NCBI GenBank assembly: GCA_019911805.1
Contig: JAIOJV010000029.1
Span: forward strand, 1 to 47,215
Direction of reading: 5' to 3'
DNA length: 47,215 bases
DNA from: Gammaproteobacteria bacterium
GTDB taxonomy: Bacteria > Pseudomonadota > Gammaproteobacteria > Thiohalobacterales > Thiohalobacteraceae
The notes under the pieces are model-generated. The model saw nothing but the letters and a program-made list of their open reading frames with translations, was not told the DNA's origin and ran no database searches. The first letter of the stretch is position 1, and each line of letters begins with the position of its first letter. The position numbers and the translations under genes are program-made. Shown here piece by piece: positions 43,190 to 47,215 of the stretch.

Positions 43190-44494
43190 TCAGAATGCGG
43201 TGTCGAAACCGAACAGGATGTAGTTTTCCTTGGTCAGGTGGCCTGTCCAGTAGCTACCGGTCTGGTTGGTCTTGTCGAGAAAATCGACGTTGAGCTCCGC
43301 GATGCCCTTGACGTTGCGCATGAAGTAATACGACGCCGTCAGACTGAGGCTGTTGATGTCGATGCCTTCGTAGATGGTGTCGGTATTGGCAAGATCACCG
43401 GCGTCGGCGTAGTTGTACAGCAGCGAGAAGGCCCAGCGTTCGCTGGGGATGTAGTCGACGCCGGCGAAGCCGCCGTGCCAGCGGTAGTCACGGCCGGCAT
43501 CGGCATCGAGAAAGCCGTCCCAGGAATTCCACAGATACTGCGCATACCAATAGGTATTGCCACCGAAGTCGCCGGACACGTCCAGGCCCACGGCACGCTT
43601 GTCGGTGTTGCGGTCGCCGCTGTTCAGGCCGGCATTGCCGACGGCGATGCTGTGCTGCTTGCCGGTCATACCGAACAGGCCGGTGGAGACCGGGCCGATG
43701 TCCGTGCCGATACGGCCGAATACGGTCTTGGAATTGTCATTGTCGAACATCTTGTCAGGACGACGGTAGCCGGGGCTGTTGATGTTCAGGTTGTCGGTGA
43801 TGCCGTTGCCGTTGGTCAGACCGAGCGCCAGTTCGACCGGGCCGAGGTCGCGGTCGAACAGCACGCCGCGGTCGTAGGTGATGCCGGCCATGCGGTAGAC
43901 CATGTAGTCCTGGAAGGGCATACGGACCTCGCGCGGGAACATCAGGTCGGAGAGCTGGAACTGGCCGAGCATCATGCCGATATCGGTGCCGAAGATGCTC
44001 GAGTGGCGGAACCAGGCGTCCTCGACCAGCACCTCGCCGTTGGTACCCTTCTCGGCGAGGATGCCATAGAAGTAATAGGTGATGTAGTCGCTGAGCGGCG
44101 CGCTGGACAGGATCTTCACCAGGTAGGGCGACTGGAAGTCGGTGGTCGCCGAGTCGGTCTTGCCGCTGAGTGGATCGATGGATTTACCATCGCGCGCTTG
44201 CACATAAGCCTGCGCGCGTACGGCAAAGGGCGGATAGGCGGGCAGGGCCAGGCGGTCGTCGCCAGTCTTGGCGGTGCTGTCCTTCCAGTGCGGCAGGCGC
44301 ATGTTGTTGGCGGCGAATTCCTCACCGAACTGGTTCAGGCGCGGGAAGGCCGAATGACAGGCGGCGCAGCTCATGTCGTAGCGACGCGCGAATTCCGGCA
44401 TGGCCCAGGCCGACTGCAGGCCGAGGATCCAGATCAGGGCGGCCTGGGCCACGAGCAGGCCGCCCGCTCGGATGCGGTGAGTGTTCAGGTGCAT
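43190..44494 (-). CDS. Cyc2-like fused monohaem cytochrome-porin
   Basis: 434-aa exported outer-membrane protein. The signal peptide ends near QSAWA. A short cytochrome segment follows: MPEFARRYDMSCAACHSAFP with CAACH at 43-47, then RLNQFGEEFAANNMRL. Residues 75-434 show beta-barrel strands and end in ILFGFDTAF with terminal Phe. This one-haem-plus-barrel fusion is the layout of Cyc2, the outer-membrane Fe(II) oxidase, and the CxxCH...P.LN.FG pattern matches. Related fusions also exist in organisms not known to oxidise iron, so iron oxidation is only a possibility. The SD AGGAGA precedes ATG 44494. The PEGA/SHOCT gene follows. Confidence 0.75.
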   Translation of the reverse strand: MHLNTHRIRAGGLLVAQAALIWILGLQSAWAMPEFARRYDMSCAACHSAFPRLNQFGEEFAANNMRLPHWKDSTAKTGDDRLALPAYPPFAVRAQAYVQARDGKSIDPLSGKTDSATTDFQSPYLVKILSSAPLSDYITYYFYGILAEKGTNGEVLVEDAWFRHSSIFGTDIGMMLGQFQLSDLMFPREVRMPFQDYMVYRMAGITYDRGVLFDRDLGPVELALGLTNGNGITDNLNINSPGYRRPDKMFDNDNSKTVFGRIGTDIGPVSTGLFGMTGKQHSIAVGNAGLNSGDRNTDKRAVGLDVSGDFGGNTYWYAQYLWNSWDGFLDADAGRDYRWHGGFAGVDYIPSERWAFSLLYNYADAGDLANTDTIYEGIDINSLSLTASYYFMRNVKGIAELNVDFLDKTNQTGSYWTGHLTKENYILFGFDTAF

Positions 44495-44796
44495 GTTCCA
44501 TCTCCTATAATTTACTTCTTATGTGTAGGGACACTAGACAATGCCCGCGGCGATGTCAACGCGACGGACGCGGGATTGATATCTGACAGTCCGGCATGCA
44601 TTGCTGACCGCCATGGGGGGCACGGGCGTCGTGAACGACGGCCCTTTATTTCGTCCTCAACGGGGGAACTGAGGGCTATGAAGTCGCTACCAATATAGGT
44701 GTAAATGCCTCCGCAGTCTTTACTGAAGATGCCTCCATCGCCCCACAGTGGTTACAGGTCTGCAACAAACGCCGCACGATCGCGGACCCACACTCC
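44495..44796. other. 302-bp gap between the PDC-sensor and Cyc2-like genes
   Basis: It probably contains the promoter of the Cyc2-like gene. A hairpin is present (GGGCGTCGT at 44624-44632 with ACGACGGCCC at 44635-44644) followed on the plus strand by TTTATTT. That is a terminator shape for a plus-strand transcript, though no plus-strand gene is seen here. Confidence 0.45.
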
Positions 44797-45732
44797 TTAG
44801 AACCAGAACGTGGTGTCCTTCAGCAGGAATTCCACATACGACATGTAGTGCGAGCCGTCGCAGGAGAAGGTCAGGCTGACCATGCCATTGAACAAGTTGA
44901 TCGAGGCGGTGCGTAGATAGATGGTCGGGTCGGCCAGGCGCAGCGCCTGCATGATCTGCAGGATGCGCTTGACGTCACCGCGCGGGATGATGGCATCTGC
45001 CGGGTAGGGACGTGAGGGGAAGGCGAGGCAGATGTCCGGGTCCCGCAAGGCCTCGTGGTCGAGGATGCGGTAGCGGTACGGGTCGTCGACGGTCCAGATG
45101 ATCGCCTGGCTGCTGGAGAAATGGATCTGGCACTGGAACACGCCGCGTTCGGTCAGCAATTCCTCCAGGATCGACAGTGCCCGGTACATCTTGCGGTCCA
45201 TGGGGCTTTCGGTGCGGCACTGCTGGAACACCGTGCCGCGGATGGCCGGATCGCCCTTGATCTGTCGCCAGTAGCCGGGCTCGTCGTAGAGTTCCGAGGT
45301 ACCCGGCAGGTTGCGCAGGTCGAAGTCGGCACCCAGATAGCCCAGGGCCCGACCGTCCTGGCGCACCACTTGCAGGGCGGTGAGGGAGGGGCGGTGTTTC
45401 CGCAGGCTGATATACGCATCCGACAGCAGGAAGCCCCAGGCCGGTACCGCCTCCTTCATATACGGGCGCTGTGAACGGTCGCGGCCGAAGTGTTCGGGTG
45501 CCAGTCCGTCCTTGCCGACGTTGTCGCAGATCTGCACACCGTCCGTGCCGACGCCGTAGAGGTAGGTGCAGTGCGGGATGCTGGCGAAGCCATCCAGGAG
45601 CACGGCGTTCAGCGCTGCACGGTCGCCCCAGACGGGGGCACATTTGGCGGCCAGCTGTTCCAGCGGTTCGCGCAGCAATGCGGCGAGCTGCTCACGCTGC
45701 AGGTAGATGCTGTCTTTCCATGAAGCCTTCAT
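44797..45732 (-). CDS. soluble PDC/Cache sensor-domain protein
   Basis: 311-aa protein without a membrane helix or signal peptide. The region about 25-180 reads like a PDC (double-Cache) ligand-binding fold: LDGFASIPHCTYLYGVGTDG, RDRSQRPYMKEA and ALGYLGADFDLRNLPG. The C-terminal part (190-311) has no named output domain. ATG 45732 (MKASWKDSIYL) is preferred; a GTG start at 45762 is possible. Cache domains usually lie outside the membrane; a wholly cytosolic one is less common. Function unknown. Confidence 0.65.
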   Translation of the reverse strand: MKASWKDSIYLQREQLAALLREPLEQLAAKCAPVWGDRAALNAVLLDGFASIPHCTYLYGVGTDGVQICDNVGKDGLAPEHFGRDRSQRPYMKEAVPAWGFLLSDAYISLRKHRPSLTALQVVRQDGRALGYLGADFDLRNLPGTSELYDEPGYWRQIKGDPAIRGTVFQQCRTESPMDRKMYRALSILEELLTERGVFQCQIHFSSSQAIIWTVDDPYRYRILDHEALRDPDICLAFPSRPYPADAIIPRGDVKRILQIMQALRLADPTIYLRTASINLFNGMVSLTFSCDGSHYMSYVEFLLKDTTFWF

Positions 45733-46040
45733 GACGGATTCTGCCGTTGCCAAGGGGGACACAGGGCCGGTATTCTCCGGTACGAAGGGTCCCGCGTCGA
45801 GCGGTTGCCTTGCCGGGTGCGACCGGTGTTCCGAGCCGCCCGGCCCCTGCCCATCCGGGGGGGTCTATAAATTAGGCTGGTGCTCCCCCTGCGTTCCTGT
45901 ATAATAGTGCTCGTTGCAGTACAGTTCTTGTAGTTGTCCCGGAAGCCCCTCCAGTGTTGTTTTTGGTCGACCTCCCGTGTTTCTCGCTAGAAATGAACTG
46001 CACGTCATCGCAATTCAACTGATTACAGAGGTGTTTCCCA
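45733..46040. other. 308-bp gap with the csp promoter and leader
   Basis: The left part between the PDC gene start and about 45850 shows no gene. The right part contains the csp promoter candidate and a leader of about 130 nt (listed separately). Confidence 0.6.
45900..46040 (+). promoter_or_regulatory. csp promoter candidate and long 5-prime leader
   Basis: A consensus -10 hexamer TATAAT lies at 45900-45905; no good -35 is seen at the usual distance. Transcription from about 45912 would give a leader of about 130 nt before the cold-shock start, like the structured thermosensing leaders of cspA-type mRNAs. Leader structure was not computed. Confidence 0.5.
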
Positions 46041-46244
46041 GTGATTACAGGTACCGTAAAGTGGTTCAACGACGCCAAGGGCTTCGGCTTCATCACCCCG
46101 GCGGACGGTAGCAAGGATGTCTTCGTGCATCACTCTGCCATCCAGGCCAACGGGTTCAAGTCCCTGGCCGAGGGCCAGCAGGTGGAGTTCGATGTGGAAC
46201 AGGGCCAGAAGGGCCCGTCGGCCGTGAACGTCAAGGCCATCTAA
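46041..46244 (+). CDS. csp: cold-shock protein, CspA family
   Basis: 67-aa cold-shock-domain RNA chaperone. RNP1 is KGFGFI (13-18) and RNP2 is VFVHHS (27-32); [16 protein letters not shown] is the family start. The start codon is GTG, with GAGGTG about 9 nt upstream. A strong terminator follows, so it is monocistronic. The long upstream leader suggests post-transcriptional cold control. Confidence 0.95.
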   Translation: MITGTVKWFNDAKGFGFITPADGSKDVFVHHSAIQANGFKSLAEGQQVEFDVEQGQKGPSAVNVKAI

Positions 46245-46279
46245 GCATCGAGACCTGCGCAGTCAGGTTGCAGTAACCG

Positions 46280-46308
46280 GACCCCGCCTTATGGCGGGGT
46301 CTTTTTTT
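46280..46308 (+). terminator. intrinsic terminator after csp
   Basis: GACCCCGCC (46280-46288) and GGCGGGGTC (46293-46301) pair perfectly around TTAT, followed by seven T (46302-46308). Confidence 0.95.
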
Positions 46309-46374
46309 GCGTCAGGCGTGGGCGCGGGTGTCTTCCTGCCGTTGTGCATGCTGCCGTGGGTACAGGCAGTCCTT

Positions 46375-47215
46375 TCAGTACCCGGGGCCGATCAGCGCAG
46401 CCATCAGCCGGTCGGCATGCAGGATCACCACGTGATAGCGCTCGGCGCGTACCCGCGCCGCCAGCCAGGGTCGCAGGGCGGTGAACAGTTCGGGCGTGGC
46501 GAGCAACGCCGGGGCACGTACCTGCAGGGTATTCCCCGCGCGATTCAGCCGCAGGCGCTGCCACCCCGGATCGGGGGTGGTGTCCACCATCAACGCATTC
46601 CAGTCGATGTGTGCACCCGCGGCAACCGCGGGCACGATGGCGTCGGCCAGCTGCCTCAGTTCCGCGACCACCGCGGCGCAGGCACTGCGTTTTGCACGGA
46701 GATCGGCCTGGCTGTCGAACTGAAATTCCAGGCCGTCGTCGGTGGAGCACGCCGGGCCTGCCCGGCTGAAGCTCCACAGCGGTGCCACCCCGGCGGGTGC
46801 GGGCAACGCCTCCGGCGGCACGGCCGCGTCGAGGAGATCGGCGGTGCACAGGTTCAGGCGGCAGAAGCGCTCGATCACCCGCCGTTCCAGCGCCTGCTGC
46901 GCGTGTGGACGCGGACTGCTCACCAGCACCGAACGGCCCTCGATGATCAGCTGGATGCCGTCGTCCGGTCCGATACGCACCTCCACGGGCGTCAGCGGGG
47001 TGATGTGAATGGCCAGGGTGGTCATCTCGGCCGCCAGATCCTCGACGGCACGCATCCAGCGCCGCAGGTCGTGGTCGCCGGGGTGGTGCTGCAACTCGGC
47101 GCGCGCACGCTCGACCTCACGGCCGTAGGCGGCCGCCAATTCCGCGGCAGCCGCGCCCGCCAAGTCGGCGCGCAGAGGCGCGGGGCCGCTGCTGAGCTGG
47201 ACGGCGAGGCGGGCG
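46375..47215 (-). CDS. protein of unknown function, 5-prime end outside the window
   Basis: At least 280 aa; the frame is open to the right edge (upstream codons read RLAVQLSSGPAPLRADLAG), and the first in-window start is a TTG at 47163 with no clear SD, so the gene most likely begins beyond the window. It is Ala-rich and has one helical region (about 185-205 of the visible part: AAVVAELRQLADAIVPAVA). No transmembrane segment, signal peptide or metal motif is visible. It is not recognised. Confidence 0.6.
   Translation of the reverse strand, partial: ARLAVQLSSGPAPLRADLAGAAAAELAAAYGREVERARAELQHHPGDHDLRRWMRAVEDLAAEMTTLAIHITPLTPVEVRIGPDDGIQLIIEGRSVLVSSPRPHAQQALERRVIERFCRLNLCTADLLDAAVPPEALPAPAGVAPLWSFSRAGPACSTDDGLEFQFDSQADLRAKRSACAAVVAELRQLADAIVPAVAAGAHIDWNALMVDTTPDPGWQRLRLNRAGNTLQVRAPALLATPELFTALRPWLAARVRAERYHVVILHADRLMAALIGPGY

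Noticed and set aside
44624-44651. Terminator for the PDC-sensor gene
   Set aside because: The T-rich tail is on the plus strand, while the gene is transcribed from the minus strand.
1-47215. tRNA or rRNA genes
   Set aside because: No cloverleaf-like segments with a GGTTCRA-type T loop, and no rRNA-like conserved blocks, were noticed by eye on either strand; a covariance search was not possible.

Overview
This is a GC-rich, densely coded chromosomal window that most resembles a sulfur-oxidising gammaproteobacterium. The clearest marker is an adjacent dsrA-dsrB pair for siroheme sulfite reductase, close to the oxidative (reverse) type of purple and colourless sulfur bacteria. Several small c-type cytochromes, a SUF iron-sulfur assembly operon, EnvZ/OmpR, Rnk, Pcm and a BetT-type transporter agree with this. 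Genus cannot be fixed from the sequence alone. No tRNA, rRNA or CRISPR array was seen.

Layout. 1-2.6 kb: a YrfG-like HAD nucleotidase (-), a repeat-rich gap, and a two-gene glycosyltransferase pair of the rSAM/selenodomain-associated type (+). 2.6-4.7 kb: a protein joining a transposase-type HTH to a REC/PAS-like region and a degenerate EAL domain, with a strong terminator. 5.1-9.6 kb: an electron-transfer cluster (cytochrome c-rhodanese lipoprotein, Tll0287-like haem protein, class II-like cytochrome, cytochrome b561, convergent dihaem cytochrome c4). 9.7-11.8 kb: envZ and ompR (-). 12.0-18.75 kb: an OprB-like porin gene divergent from ompR, with an OmpR-type box between them, broken by a cassette of about 5.8 kb carrying czcC-czcB-czcA-DUF3240. 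18.8-21.3 kb: a free-standing EF-G domain V protein, an Rnk/GreA-type factor, a CBS protein and a DUF488 protein. 21.35-24.65 kb: dsrA, dsrB and a DsrC-family protein lacking the C-terminal cysteine. 25.2-33.8 kb: pcm, a thiamine-binding protein, a MITE-like element, a BCCT transporter with a porin, an MFS transporter, an NfeD-slipin pair and a small membrane protein. 34.0-39.0 kb: the SUF operon sufB-C-D-T-A-E (-), without sufS. 39.5-42.5 kb: a diguanylate cyclase frameshifted by an exact 55-bp tandem duplication, and a radical SAM protein (-). 42.6-45.7 kb: a PEGA/SHOCT protein, a Cyc2-like cytochrome-porin fusion and a PDC-sensor protein (all -). 46.0-47.2 kb: a cold-shock protein with a long leader and a partial gene of unknown function.

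The most unusual points are the porin broken by a metal-efflux cassette, the 55-bp duplication in the GGDEF gene, the short dsr locus with an atypical DsrC, the stand-alone EF-G domain V gene beside an Rnk-type gene, the cytochrome-rhodanese lipoprotein without the rhodanese cysteine, and the Cyc2-like fusion. No mobile-element enzyme, restriction system or recognisable defence system was found. All identifications come from reading translated sequence; no database search was run.
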